A DNA stretch of 64,000 nucleotides, from assembly GCF_021130785.1 (NCBI RefSeq), contig NC_060207.1:2006501-2070500 (forward strand), given 5' to 3'. The translations under genes were made by a program, and so were the position numbers. This document shows, piece by piece, positions 43,509 through 55,159 of the stretch. The notes beneath the pieces are model-generated. The model made no database searches and had not been told where the DNA came from. It saw only the letters and a program-made list of their open reading frames with translations. Positions within the stretch are counted from its first letter, which is position 1; every line of letters begins with the position of its first letter. This stretch comes from Homalodisca vitripennis (lineage: Eukaryota; Arthropoda; Insecta; Hemiptera; Cicadellidae).

Positions 43509-44214
43509 AAAAATTTGTGAAAGGCAAGAGAAAGAAAACACTCTTTTAATTACATTCTGATGTTTTAGTTTAGCCCACCGTCTCTGAAAACATATTTTAG
43601 TTATTTAATTTTTCTATAATTTGATAACGTATCCAAATTGTATTATTCCACGTGTATGTGTTTACAACGAGTTAACCCTATAAAAAATTACCTTAAAGAG
43701 TACATGATTTCAACAACATATTTTAGTAAATCGTAAGCTAAAAAAAACAAAACAACATTATTAAACAAATGTACGACTTGCTGTGTTATATAAATTTTAT
43801 TGAATTAAAATAATTAATGGATTTGCAATGTTTACGTGCAAACCGCAGTGAAGCCTGTTAAGACACGTAATTTAAGTACTTCCACCATATAGATATTTGT
43901 GTTATTCTATAACCTGTTTTAACAACGTAATATTATGACGTACTTACTGATTCTCCTATTACTAATAGTATTCTATAAAAGTACAAAATCTCTTTAAATA
44001 TTTCCTAATGCTATATTTTTTTCCTGCTACTATTGTTTATAAATAATTACGTTGTTCACTTTCACAGTATATCGGTTTAGGCGGGTTTCGCTATTTTCAT
44101 TATGACAATTCGTGAGCTTTAATCTTTCAACTTATTATTGGACATGGGAAAGGGGTTTTATAAAACACATGGAACCAATAAACAATGTTGTATCAGATAA
44201 TGAAGATAAATAAT
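43509..44214 (+). repeat. Captured unit, copy 3
   Basis: About 705 bp. It differs from copy 2 by small insertions (AACAACATTATT, TTTTTTCCTG, GTGCAAACCGC) and by scattered substitutions. It passes into satellite block D at ATAATCGCATACC. Confidence 0.95.
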
Positions 44215-44676
44215 CGCATACCTACTTATCATATCTAAAGTATGAAAATTTGTTATATACAACGACTAGAATATGCCTCAGCAGCGGCTGTTGACTACAA
44301 TTACGGCTGTGCCATTGTACACTAGACAATAGTATGTACCTAATAATCGCATACCTACTTATCATATCTAAAGTATGAAATTTGTTATATACACCGACTA
44401 GAATATGCCTCAGCAGCGGCTCTTGACTACAATAAGGCTGTACCATTGTACACTAGACAATAGTATGTACCTAATAATCGCATATACTACTTATCATATC
44501 TAAAGTATGAAATTTGTTATAATATACACCGACTAGAATATGCCTCAGCACCGGCTCTTGACTGCAATAAGGCTGTGCCTTTGTACACTAGACAATAGTA
44601 TGTACCTAATATTCGCATACCTACTTATCATATCTAAAGTATGAAATTTGTTATATACATACACCGACTAGAATAT
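44212..44676. repeat. 131/132-bp satellite, block D, about 3.5 monomers
   Basis: Same monomer family. It is interrupted at GACTAGAATAT (44666-44676) by the 5' end of LINE B. Confidence 0.96.
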
Positions 44677-44877
44677 CAGTCAAGCAAACTGATAAGCGTT
44701 GACTGATTAGAGGCTACCGCTAACCGTTGCATTATTGACCAGCCTTCAACTTAAAGTAGGCAATAACATTCCCCTTGTAAGAAAGGTGCATCCATATTTT
44801 ACGGGCGCGCTTATTTATTACAACTTTAATTTAACAAACTAATTAATTAATAATACTTCCAAAAATACTAATAAATA

Positions 44878-45345
44878 ATGAAGTTTACCATTGAACTTTC
44901 CCAAAAAGGTAAACCGTGTCTTCATTACGATGGATATAAATATAGAGAACACCGTACTCTTTGTAAATGGAGACATAAAACTGGCGCTGTTTGGGCCGCA
45001 CGTGTGGTGCATCTGTACGGACAGACCAAAATCGAACTGAACTGACTGTGTGCAATAAAAAAACACAGTGGTACGCACCCTGTTACTATGCACACATTAT
45101 CACAATCACCTGCCACCCCTCGCCCAGCATCTTCCTGCTCCTCAATGACACCAACGTTATCACCTCTCATTTCGGAGCTGATTAATAAAAAGAAATGCTA
45201 TACTGTAGAGACTCAAACTGATGACGACAGCCTTAGATCTAAAGATCAACTTCTGGCTAGAATATCCGAATTAACTGACAGACAGTCTAGCTTGATCTCG
45301 TATATCCAGGAAATTAAAAAGGCTCCTGGAGATAGCAGAAGATAA
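44878..45345 (+). pseudogene. LINE B ORF1, N-terminal FLYWCH-like zinc finger and coiled-coil start
   Basis: ATG at 44878 opens a 55-codon frame that stops at TGA 45043-45045; the same frame then stays open to 45345. The first 70 codons read FTIELSQKGKPCLHYDGYKY, then CKWRHKTGAVWAARVVH, and after the stop KHSGTHPVT. KG.P.L...GY.Y, WR, AR and a terminal H.H-like GTHP are the landmarks of a FLYWCH finger (C2H2 zinc binding, DNA or protein contact), although one expected Cys is missing. Next come a Ser/Pro-rich spacer and a helical stretch LLARISELTDRQSSLISYIQ. FLYWCH fingers are known in Mutator-like DNA transposons. Degenerate, so moderate certainty. Confidence 0.6.
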
Positions 45346-45409
45346 ACCCAATAAAAGTACAGCTAAAATCAGTAACGGTAGGTGAGGAGAATGAAGATAT
45401 CAAGCTGCT

Positions 45410-45673
45410 GTGACAACAGTACTCAAAACCGAGCCGCTAGGTGAATCTTCGAGAATTTGTAGAGATTGTAACGTAGCGCAGATCAAAATGGCTGAATTTG
45501 AAGAAATTAACTTAGGATTTCAGACTGAACTTGTTATTGTTAATGAAAAATATAATGACCTCCTCAAATTGCACGAAGAGCTTCTTCTTACAGTTGGTAA
45601 ACGGGAAAGGAACGAGACAGTCTTGTTAGTGAGCCGTTGGAGATTCATTCTGCCAATAATTTCTCTTCCCTAA
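45410..45673 (+). pseudogene. LINE B ORF1, coiled-coil segment
   Basis: Frame with RICRDCNVAQIKMAEFEEI and LVIVNEKYNDLLKLHEELLL, a charged helical region typical of the oligomerisation part of LINE ORF1 proteins. It is offset from the preceding frame by an indel near 45345-45410. No His-Asp-Gln-Cys protease pattern occurs here, unlike LINE A. Confidence 0.65.
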
Positions 45674-45703
45674 ATGATCTGCCGGTCCTAACATCTGAGT
45701 TAA

Positions 45704-46450
45704 ATGAGAGTTTCACCCGTCTCACAGTCGAAAAGAAGAAGAAAAAGAAGTAAAAACAAAATGAAGAAGAATATAAACATGCCACAGGAACAAGTCATTG
45801 CACCGGGGAACCCACAAAAAAACTATATGTATTCTCGGACAGTCACGGAAAGGATTTATGTCAGCACCTTGAAGGATTTGTGTGTAATAACTACACGGTG
45901 TTTGTTTGTTCTAACCCTGGCGCTCAATCTAATCATATATTGAGAAATGCCAAGGAAATGTCAAGTGAAATGACAGAGACAGATATAGGTGTAATATTTG
46001 TAGGAACAAATGATGTATCATCTTGTACACCACGCAATAATCGTCCTGCAAAACAGTTACCAAAACTTATAACTCAATTTGTCCAAACAAACAAACACAC
46101 GCAATGGATAATAGTGCCGATACTCCATAGACACGATCTACATTGGAGGAACTAATCTAAACTATCAAATAAATCACATAAATAGTAAACTTAAAAAACT
46201 CTATGGTACTTGGGTTGTCGATATAAAAGACTTTGGAAGAAGATTTTTTACCAACCACGGACTCCATCTTAATAAATACGGAAAAATTGAAATAAGCAGA
46301 AGAATTTCGAACTGTGCACTGCAAAATACAAAAGTAAACTCTTCAACACAGTCAGAACCAAGAGATATAGCCACTTCGCAGCCTATAAATGAGTCTCTTC
46401 CTGTCCTACGAGAAATACCCAAATTATCTAACCGGTCACTAACAGCATGA
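45704..46450 (+). pseudogene. LINE B ORF1, basic linker and SGNH-hydrolase domain
   Basis: A lysine/arginine-rich linker (SKRRRKRSKNKMKKNINMPQ) is followed, after a shift at an A7 run near 45816-45822, by the esterase. Block I is VFSDSHGKDL (from 45829), block III is IFVGTNDVSS (about 45998-46025), and block V is TNHGLHLNKYGK (HGLHLN at 46256-46273). These are the canonical SGNH blocks in LINE form. Block V is in a different frame from I and III, which end at a stop at 46155. The Ser, Gly-Thr-Asn-Asp and His residues expected for catalysis are all still legible. Confidence 0.85.
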
Positions 46451-46489
46451 TGTCCTCGACGCCTGCCTCAGCTCCTCTGAGGATGGACA

Positions 46490-47460
46490 ATGGAACAACT
46501 CTTCCTTCTCCACCAGTATCCATGCAACAGTATGACACCTACTCTGATGCCCTCAAGAACCACCTGCAACAGTAGTCATGCGGCTGCGACGGAGCCATCT
46601 GCAATTTCAACTGCAAGTGATGTTTCTGAAAAGGACTTTGAAAATCAGCGCACTTCACATCTTCAATCATTGAGTACTCAATGCGTAGGCCTACCTGATC
46701 CAGATGGAGTTTGCAACACCAATTCAAAGAAACATTTTTATAGTAAACGTAAAAGAGCCTTTAACACATATAAAGGATTGTCATCGCCCCTGCAAAGTGT
46801 CTCAAGCTCAGGAATTTTAACTATCGTACACCCAAAATGCGCCAATCAGCAACTAATAAAACTCCAGGAGCTGGAGTTACTCTGTGACGAGCTCAAACCG
46901 GATATTCTGCTTTTGTCCGAACACGGTTTTTAATGACAAAAATATTGATCTCTTTGTTATAGAAAACTACACACTTGCCAATAGTCTTAATAGGACCCAC
47001 TTTAAAGGAGGCGGCGTTGCTGGTTTTTGTCAAACCATGTTTTGAATTTAAAAAGTTGGATTGTAAAGTGGAGGAAAGGTATTTGAGCTCTCGGGGTATT
47101 TCTGTTAGTCTCAGTAATGGTCGCTCAATCTCGGTTTATGTGGTTTATAGATCTCCAGAAAGCTCGGAAAGCAAATTCTTTGAATATCTTGAGAATTTTC
47201 TAGTAGAGTTAACATCAAAAAATCGACAATTTTCTGATAGCTGGAGATTTCAATATTAACGTATTGAATCGGGGTTGTAGCAAAACCAGAAAGTTCCGAG
47301 ATTTACTGGCTAGCTTCAATCTGGGATGGTTGGTGAATTCACCTACGAGAGTGTTTGGTGGTTCTCAGACAGCTATAGATAACGTTGTGACCGACATACC
47401 CGGGACGTTTCGTGTCCGTTGTAGCCACTGCCATATCTGACCATGATGCGGCAATTAATC
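46490..47460 (+). pseudogene. LINE B ORF2, APE-type endonuclease
   Basis: Would nick target DNA to prime reverse transcription. Landmarks: LTIVHPKCANQQLIKLQELE and KPDILLLSEHGF (N-terminal part, Asn and Glu positions), THFKGGGVAGF near 46990-47030, VYRSPESSESKFFEYLENFL (about 47140-47200), LIAGDFNINVLN (GDFN, about 47235-47270), DNVVTD (about 47380) and ISDHDAA (about 47435). All classical APE motifs are present in order, but across three frames with a stop at 46931-46933 and frame changes near 47020 and 47230. The first 300 bases of the open stretch at 46490 are ORF2 leader rather than endonuclease. Confidence 0.88.
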
Positions 47461-47939
47461 AAAATCAGTCAACAGGTTAAAAAAATACAAGACGTCACTA
47501 TATATAGAAGAGATACACGTCCTTCTAACATTAACCTGTTAAACAAACGGTTGAATCGAGAACTTTGGCAATTCAAAAAAACCCAAAATTCCTCGGAAAT
47601 GTTCGATTATTTAAATGATTGCTTCATTTACAATCTAAATGTATACTGTCCATTAAAAAAAATTAATTATAAAGAGAAAAGAAAAACTAATTGGATTACT
47701 CCAGGAATAATTGTTTCTAGAAATAATTTACGGTTGTATTGGGAACAATCAAAACTATCAACAAGTGTAGAATTCAAAATTTTGTAAAAAAGTATAAATT
47801 AATTTATCGAAAGGTTATTAAAAGCGGCCAAAGCCTATGAATTTAATAAAGCAATTAAGGTAACAAAAAATGTACAAAAAACCGCTTGGGGTATAATTAA
47901 TAAGCACAAAACTAAGGCACCCAATAAACCTATAGAAAT
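47443..47939 (+). pseudogene. LINE B ORF2, linker between endonuclease and RT
   Basis: Frame with IYRRDTRPSNINLLNKRLNR, then KRKTNWITPGIIVSRNNLRL, the 'W.T..I..S...L' linker motif, to a stop at 47787. 47790-47939 continues in other frames (KKYKLIYRKVIKSGQSL, NKAIKVTKNVQKTAWGIINK). The 'TAWGIIN' phrase is the conserved tryptophan motif before RT. Confidence 0.78.
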
Positions 47940-48965
47940 TTGAAATCAATCGGGAAATTATTAAGGACCATTCAGATGTGGCAAACATTTTTTAATGACT
48001 TTTTTTCTAATGTTTCAAATCAAAATCTTAGCTGTTCTTTTGAAACGAGTCAAACACCAAGTCCCGTCATGTCAATGGCGTTAACTCCTGTAACAGAGGA
48101 GGAAGTGGCTGGCGTGATGCGTTCTCTAAGGGTGTCGAAGTCAACTGACGTAAATGGCGTGTCGACATGGCTTTTCAAGCAATGTTACATGCCTCTGCTG
48201 AAACCACTGACAATGATGATCAATAAATCTTTCCAAGAAGGCATGTTTCCTACGGCACTGAAAAGAGCTGTAGTAATCCAATTTTTTAAGAAACATGATC
48301 CGTTGAAAGTAAATAATTATCCGGCCAATCTCAATCCTACCAGTGCTAAGTAAGGTTTTTGAAAAACTTTTCTTAAGTAGGATGCTAAATTTTTTTGAGA
48401 AAAATAATATATTATCTCCAAATCAGTTTGGCTTTAGGCGAGGTAAATCCACAATCGATGCAATCACGCACTTAATTGAGCTGATTGTTGATAGCTTGGA
48501 CAAGAAAACAGTAACGCTCAGCGTTTTCCATGACTTGACTAAGGCTTTCGATTGTGTGGATCACACCATTCTACTCAACAAATTGCACAGTAACGGTATT
48601 AGAGGTTTGCCGCTAAAGTGGCTTCAGTCATACCTCTCCGATAGAAAACAACAAGTATCAGTTCAAAATTCATTTTCACGTACAACCAGTCTTAGATATG
48701 GGGTTCCCTCAGGGATCCATCCTCGGACCAGTTTTTGTTCCTGGTGTACGTAAACAATTTGAATTCAAAGATTCATAAAGGACACATAGTCCAATATGCA
48801 GATGACACGACTCTCTCTTTCACATGCAAGTCAAAATTTCAAGTTGAAATTCAAGCTTACGAAGAATTAAACGTATGTACACAATACTTTGAAAACATAA
48901 ACTTGAAACTTAATTGTTCGAAAACAAATTACATGGTTTTTGGTGGAAGAGCAGACCTACTGTGA
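47940..48965 (+). pseudogene. LINE B ORF2, reverse transcriptase domain
   Basis: RT landmarks: MFPTALKRAVVIQFFKKHDP (motif 1), LSKVFEKLFLSRML (motif 2 end), NQFGFRRGKSTIDAI (motif 3), LSVFHDLTKAFDCVDHTIL (motif A with catalytic Asp), a frame-shifted VP.G motif near 48704-48735, and VQYADDTTLSF (motif C, catalytic YADD, about 48795-48812). Three overlapping frames (47940-48353, 48343-48753, 48735-48965) are joined by small indels, each falling inside otherwise well-preserved text. Sequence between motifs 2 and 3 is intact, so decay appears modest. Confidence 0.92.
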
Positions 48966-49630
48966 TGTTGGACGACAAGGTCCTGGATGAAGTTGACTGT
49001 ACGAAACTCCTGGGAATATACCTCGATAGAGGGTTGACTTGGAGGAACCATGTGGACAGTGTTTGTGCGAAACTATCAAGTAATATTTATCTCTTAAGAG
49101 GTCTTGCCGAATACTGTTCAGATAAAATAATGAAAATTTGCATATTACGGTTTGTCCACCCACATTTATCCTACGGTATTATATTGTGGGGTGGCTGTTC
49201 AAATGGCGACTTCCACAGACTTTTTGTCTTACAGAAGAGAGCTATTAGAATTATTGCTAAATTAAACTTTAGAGAGTCGTGTAGAAATTCATTTAGGGAG
49301 CTCAAAATACTAACATTGCCATGTTTGTATATACTGGAGACTACTGTACATTGTCGGTTTAAGAGCCAAATGGTTCGAGGTCGTGACATTCACAACTACG
49401 ATACGAGGTATCGAGAAAATGTCAGACCTGCTCAGCAGCATAGATTGAGAAGATACGAGCAACTTCCTTCTCAAGCCGGCATAAAGTTTCTAAATGGGCT
49501 CCCTGAAGAAATAAAATCAATAAATGATCTAAATCGGTTCAAAATTACACTGCGACACTTTTTAGTGTCTCATTCTTTTTATACAGTTGGTGAATTCATG
49601 GACCATCTCACTAGCTCCAATGTGCGGTAG
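48914..49630 (+). pseudogene. LINE B ORF2, thumb and C-terminal region
   Basis: A 238-codon open stretch. The true overlap with RT is after CSKTNYMVFG. Landmarks: TKLLGIYLDRGLTWRNHVD (LG..LD..L.W..H thumb motif), HPHLSYGIILWGG (YG...WG), RLFVLQKRAIRIIAKL (LQKRAIRII) and a C-terminus ending VGEFMDHLTSSNVR at TAG 49628-49630. This is the best-preserved part of the element. The QKRAIRII phrase is typical of Jockey/CR1-group ORF2 C-termini. Confidence 0.9.
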
Positions 49631-49718
49631 TACAGGGGCGCTGATATCCAAAGTTATTTTTGTATTATATTAATGTTTACTGCTTGACAACTTTTATTGT
49701 TAACTAAAATCGATATTG

Positions 49719-49861
49719 TTTATCATATCTAAAAATTAAATTTGTTATTTAGCATAGAATATTTCATTATTTTTAATAATTATACAAATTAATTATTGTA
49801 CGCATGCTATGCAATGTTAAAATTGTTTCTGGCAATAAAGTATATTTGTTATATATTGTAT
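49719..49861. repeat. Degenerate satellite-like segment at the LINE B 3' junction
   Basis: TTATCATATCTAAA (49720-49733), AAATTTGTTATTTAGC and TAGAATAT match the middle of the 131 bp monomer. After an unrelated AT-rich stretch, AAAGTATATTTGTTATATA and AATATGCCTCAG match the same part again. Either the satellite resumes here as an aberrant monomer, or the LINE 3' UTR resembles the satellite. AATAAA at 49834-49839 could be the LINE polyadenylation signal if the second reading is right. Confidence 0.55.
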
Positions 49862-51477
49862 AATATGCCTCAGCAGCGGCTCTTGACTACAATAAGGCTG
49901 TACCATTGTACACTAGACAATAGTATGTACCTAATAATCGCATACCTACTTATCATATCTAAAGTATGAAATTTGTTATATGCACCGACTAGAATATGCC
50001 TCAGCAGCGGCTCTTGACTACAATTACGGCTGTGCCATTGTACACTAGACAATAGAAAGTACCTAATAATCGCATACCTACTTATCATATCTAAAGTATT
50101 GAATTTGTTATATACAGCGACTGAAATATGCCTCAGCAGGGGCTCTTGACTACAATTACGACTGTGCCTTTGTACACTAGATAATAGTATGTACCTAATA
50201 ATCGCATACCTACTTATATATCTAAAGTATGAAATTTGTTATATACAGCGACTAGAATATGCCTCATCAGCGGCTCTTGACTACAATAAGGCTGTGCCTT
50301 TGTACACTAGACAATAGTATGTACCTAATAATCGCATACCTACTTATCATATCTAAAGTATATAATTTGTTATATACAGCGACTAGAATATGCCTCAGCA
50401 GCGGCTCTTGACTACAATAAGGCTGTGCCTTTGTACACTAGACAATAGTATGTACCTAATTAACGCATATCTACTTATCATACCTAAAGTATGAAATTTG
50501 TTATATACAGCGACTAGAATATGCCTCACCAGCGGCTCTTGACTACAATTACGGCTGTGCCATTGTACACTAGACAATAGTATGTACCTAATAATCGCAT
50601 ACCTACTTATCATATCTAAAGTATGAAATTTGTTATATACAGCGACTAGAATATGCCTCATCAGCGGCTCTTGACTACAATAAGGCTGTGCCTTTGTACA
50701 CTAGACAATAGTATGTACCTAATAATCGCATACCTACTTATCATATCTAAAGTATGAAATTTGTTATATACACCGACTAGAATATGCCTCACCATCGGTT
50801 CTTGACTACAATTAAGGCTGTGCCATTGTACACTAGACAATAGTATGTACCTAATAATCGCATACCTACTTATCATATCTAAAGTATGAAATTTGTTATT
50901 TACAGCGACTAGAATTTGCCTCAGCAGCGGCTCTTGACTACAATAAGGCTGTGCCTTTGTACACTAGACAATAGTATGTACCTAATAATCGCATACCTAC
51001 TTATATCTAAAGTATGAAATTTGTTATATACAGCGACTAGAATATGCCTCATCAGCGGCTCTTGACTACAATAAGGCTGTGCCTTTGTACACTAGACAAT
51101 ATTATGTACCTAATAATCGCATACCTACTTATTATATCTAAAGTTTGAAATTTGTTATATACACCGACCAGAATATGCCTCAGCAGCGGCTCTTGACTAC
51201 AATAAGGCTGTGCCATTGTACACTAGACAATAGTATGTACCTAATAATCGCATACCTACTTATCATATCTAAAGTATGAAATTTGTTATATACAGTACAC
51301 CGACTAGAATATGCCTCAGCAGCGGCTCTTGACTACAATTACGGCTGTGCCATTGTACACTAGACAATAGTATGTACCTAATAATCGCATACCAACTTAT
51401 ATTATCTAAAGTATGAAATTTGTTATATACACCGACCAGAATATGCCTCAGCAGCGGCTCTTGACTACAATTACGGC
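49862..51477. repeat. 131/132-bp satellite, block E, about 12.3 monomers
   Basis: Same monomer, with more private variants (CATCAGCGG, CACCATCGG, TTATATCTAAAG with lost CAT, ATACAGTACACCGAC insertion at 51291). It stops abruptly after GACTACAATTACGG, where the 123 bp satellite begins. Confidence 0.96.
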
Positions 51478-54400
51478 GTCATTACTGGGCTTGTTGTTTA
51501 CGTGTACGGAGATAGTTCAGCTTAACACTCTGTGGTGGGCTGGCAGCGCTCGATATCTCTGTTACCCTTTAAAAAGAGAACACGCTACAGCTAACTTAGC
51601 GTCAATACTGGGCTTATTGTGTACGAGCACGAAGATAATTCAGCTATACATTCTGCGGTGGGCTGGCAGCGCTGGAGATCTCTGTTATCCTCTGTACAGG
51701 CAGCACGCCATAGCTAACTAAGCGCCATTCATGGGCTTATTGTGTACGAGCACGTAGATAGTTCAGCTATTTACTGTGTGGTGGGCTGGCAGCGCACGAG
51801 ATCTCTGTTATTGTCTATACAGACAGCTCGCCACAGCTAACTAAGCGCCATTCATGGGCTTAAAGAGTACGAGCACGAAGATATTTCAACTATACACTGT
51901 GAGGTGGGCTGGCAGCGCTCGAGATCTCTGTTACCCTCTGTACAGACAACACGCCACAGCTAACTTACCGACATTACTGGGCTTATTGTGTACGATTACG
52001 TAGATAGTTCAGGTAAACACTCTGTGGTGGGCTGGCAGCGCTGGAGATCTCTATTATCCTCTGTACAGACAGGACGCCACACGTAACTTAGCGCCATTCA
52101 TGCGTTTATTGTGTACGAGCACGAATATAATTCAGCTATACACTCTGTGGTGGGCTGGCAGCGCTGGAGATCTCTGTTATCCTCTCTACAGACAGAACGC
52201 CACAGTTAACTTAGCGCTATTCCTGGGTTTATTGTGTACGAGCACGAAGATAGTTTCATCTACACACTGTGTGGTGGGCTGGCAGCGCATGAGAACTCTG
52301 TTATCCTCTGTACAGACATCATGCCACAGCAAACTTAGCGTCCTTCCTGGTCTTATTGTGTACGATTACGTAAATATTTCAGCTATACACAGTGTGGTGG
52401 GCTAGCAGCGCTCGAGATCTCTGTTATCCTCTGTACAGACAGCTAACCACAGCTAACTAAGCGCCTTTCCTGGGCTAATTGTGTACGAGTACCTAGATAG
52501 ATCAACTATACACTGTGTGGTGTGCTGTGCAGCGCACGAGATCTCTGTTATTGTCTATACAGACAGCTCGCCACAGTTAAATTAGCGCTATTCCTGAGCT
52601 TATTGGGTACGAGTACGTCGATAGTTCAGCTATACACTCTGTGATGGGCTGGCAGCGCTCTAGAACTTTGTTATCCTCTGTACAGACAGCACGCCACAGC
52701 TAACTTAGCGTCATTCCTTTGCTTAATGTGTACGAGTACGTAGATAGTTCAGCTATTTACTGTGTGGTGGGCTGGCAGCGCACGAGATCTCTGTTATTGT
52801 CTATACAGACAGCCCGCCACTGCAAACTTAATGCTATTCCTGAGCTTTTTTGTGTGCGAGTACGTAGATAGTTCAGCTATACACTGTGTAGTGGGCTGGC
52901 AGCGCTCGACATCTCAGTTATCCCCTGTACAGACAGCACGTAACAGCTTACTTAGCGTCATTCTTGGGCTTATTGTGTACGAGTACGCAGATAGTTCAGC
53001 TATACTCTGTGTGGTAGGCTGGCAGAGCTCACGATCTCTGTTATCTCCTGTACAGATAGCTCGCCACAGCTAACTTAGCGTCATTCCTTGGCTTATTGTC
53101 AATGAGTACGTAGATAGTTCAGCTAGACACTCTGTGGTGAGCTGGCAGCGCTCAAAATCTCTGTTATCCTCAGTACAGACAGCACGCCACAACTAACTTA
53201 GTGTCATTCCTGGGCTTATTGTGTACGAGTACGAAGATAGTTAAACTAAACACTGTGTAGTGGGCTGGCAGCGCTCGAGATCTCTGTTACCCTCTGTACA
53301 GACAGCAAGCCAAAACTATCTTAGCGTCATTCCTGGTCTTATTGTGTACGAATACGCAGATAGTTCAGCTATACTCTGTGTGGTAGGCTGGCAGAACTCA
53401 CGATCTCTGTTATCCTCTGTACAGATAGCTCGCCACAGATAACTTAGCGCTATTCCGGGGCTTATTGTGTACGAGCACGTAGATAGTTCAGCTATTTACT
53501 GTGTGGTGGGCTGGCAGCGCACGAGATCTCTGTTATTGTCTATACAGACAGCTCGCCTCAGCTAACTAAGCGCCATTCATGGGCTTATAGAGTACGAGCA
53601 CGAAGATAGTTCAACTATACACTGTAAGGTGGACTGGCAGCGCTCGAGATCTCTATTATCCTCTGTACAGACAGAACGCCACAGCTAACTTAGCGCTATT
53701 TCTGGGTTTATTGTGTACGAGCACGAAGATAGTTCATCTACACACTGTGTGATGGGCCTGCAACGCTCGAGATCTCTGTACAGACAGCACGCTACAGCTA
53801 ACTTAGCATTATTCCTGAGCTTATTGTGTACGAGTACGTAGATAGTTCAGCTATAGTCTGTGAGATGGGCTGGCAGCGCTCGAGATCTCTGTTACTCTCT
53901 GTACAGACAGCACGTAACAGCTTACTTAGCGTCATTCTTGGGCTTATTGTGTACGAGTACGCAGATAGTTCAGCTATACTCTGTGTGGTAGGCTGGCAGA
54001 GCTCACGATCTCTGTTATCCTCTGTACAGATAGCTCTCCACAGCTAACTTAGCGTCATTCCTTGGCTTATTGTCAATGAGTATGTAGATAGTTCAGCTAG
54101 ACACTCTGTGGTGAGCTGGCAGCGCTCAAAATCTCTGTTATCCTCAGTACAGACAGCACGCCACAACTAACTTAGTGTCATTCCTGGGCTTATTGTGTAC
54201 GAGTACGAAGATAGTTCAGCTATACACTGTGAGATGGGCTGGCAGCGCTCGAGATCTCTGTTACTCTCTGTACAGACAGCACGCCACAGCTAACTAAGCG
54301 CCTCTCCTGGGCTTATTGTGAATGAATACGTAGATAGTTCAGCTATACTCTGCGAGGTGGGCTGGCAGCGCTCACGATCTCTATTATCCTCTGTAATGAT

Positions 54401-55159
54401 AGCTCGCCACAGATAACTTAGCGCTATTCCCAGGCTTATTGTGTACGAGTACGTAGATAGTTCAGCTATACACTGTGTGGTGGGCTAGCAGCGCAGGAGA
54501 TCTCTGTTATTGTCTATACAGACAGCTAGCCACAGTTAACTTAGCGCTATTCCTGAGCTTATTGTGTCCGAGTACATGGATTGTTTAGCTACACACTGTG
54601 TGGTGGGCTGGCAGCTCTGGAGATCTCTGTTATCCTCTGTACAGACAGAACGCAACAGATTACTTAGCGTCATTCCTGGGCTTATTGTGTACGAGCACGA
54701 AGATAGTTCATCTATACACTGTGTGGTGGACTGGCAGCGCTCGAGATCTCTGTTACCATCTGTACAGACAACACGCCACAGTAACTTAGCGTCATTACTG
54801 GTCTTATTGTGTACGAGTACGTAGATAGTTCAGCTAAACACTCTGTGGTGGGCTGGCAGCGCTCGAGATCTCTGTTACCCTCTGTAAAGACAGGACGCCA
54901 CACCTAACTTAGCGCTATTCCTGCGTTTATTGTGTACAAGCACGAGGTTAATTCAGCTATACATTCTGTGATGGGCGGGCAGCTCTGGAGATCTCTGTTA
55001 TCCTCTGTACAGACAGCACGCCACAGCTAACTAAGCGCCATTCCTGGGCTTATTGTGTACGAGTACGTAGATAGTTTAGCTACACACTGTGTGGTGGGCT
55101 GGATGCGCTCGATATCTCTGTTATCCTCTGTACAGACAGAACCCCACAGCTAACTTAGC

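Larger units (their letters stand above)
44677..49718 (+). mobile_element. LINE B: APE-type non-LTR retrotransposon inserted in satellite
   Basis: Order along the plus strand: 5' UTR (44677-44877), ORF1 with FLYWCH-like finger, coiled coil and SGNH esterase (44878 to about 46450), ORF2 with endonuclease (about 46800-47460), linker, reverse transcriptase and C-terminal region (to 49630), 3' UTR. All major domains of a full-length CR1/L2-like LINE are present, but at least seven frameshifts or stops break it. The 5' edge is sharp against the satellite. The 3' edge is ambiguous: satellite-like sequence reappears at 49719, yet AATAT at 44672-44676 and 49862-49866 could be a target duplication that would place the end at 49861. 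Confidence 0.9.

Noticed and set aside
45880..46155. Ulp1-like protease in LINE B
   Set aside because: I looked for the H, D, Q, C pattern between coiled coil and esterase and found none; this frame is the SGNH domain.
48957..49389. Minus-strand frames of 68-72 codons
   Set aside because: Shadows of the LINE B C-terminal region.
34796..51477. Many minus-strand frames of 70-116 codons reading CSQEPLLRHILVAVYNKFHT
   Set aside because: They are the same chance frame repeated in the 131/132 bp satellite. They end in different frames in successive monomers and have no upstream context.
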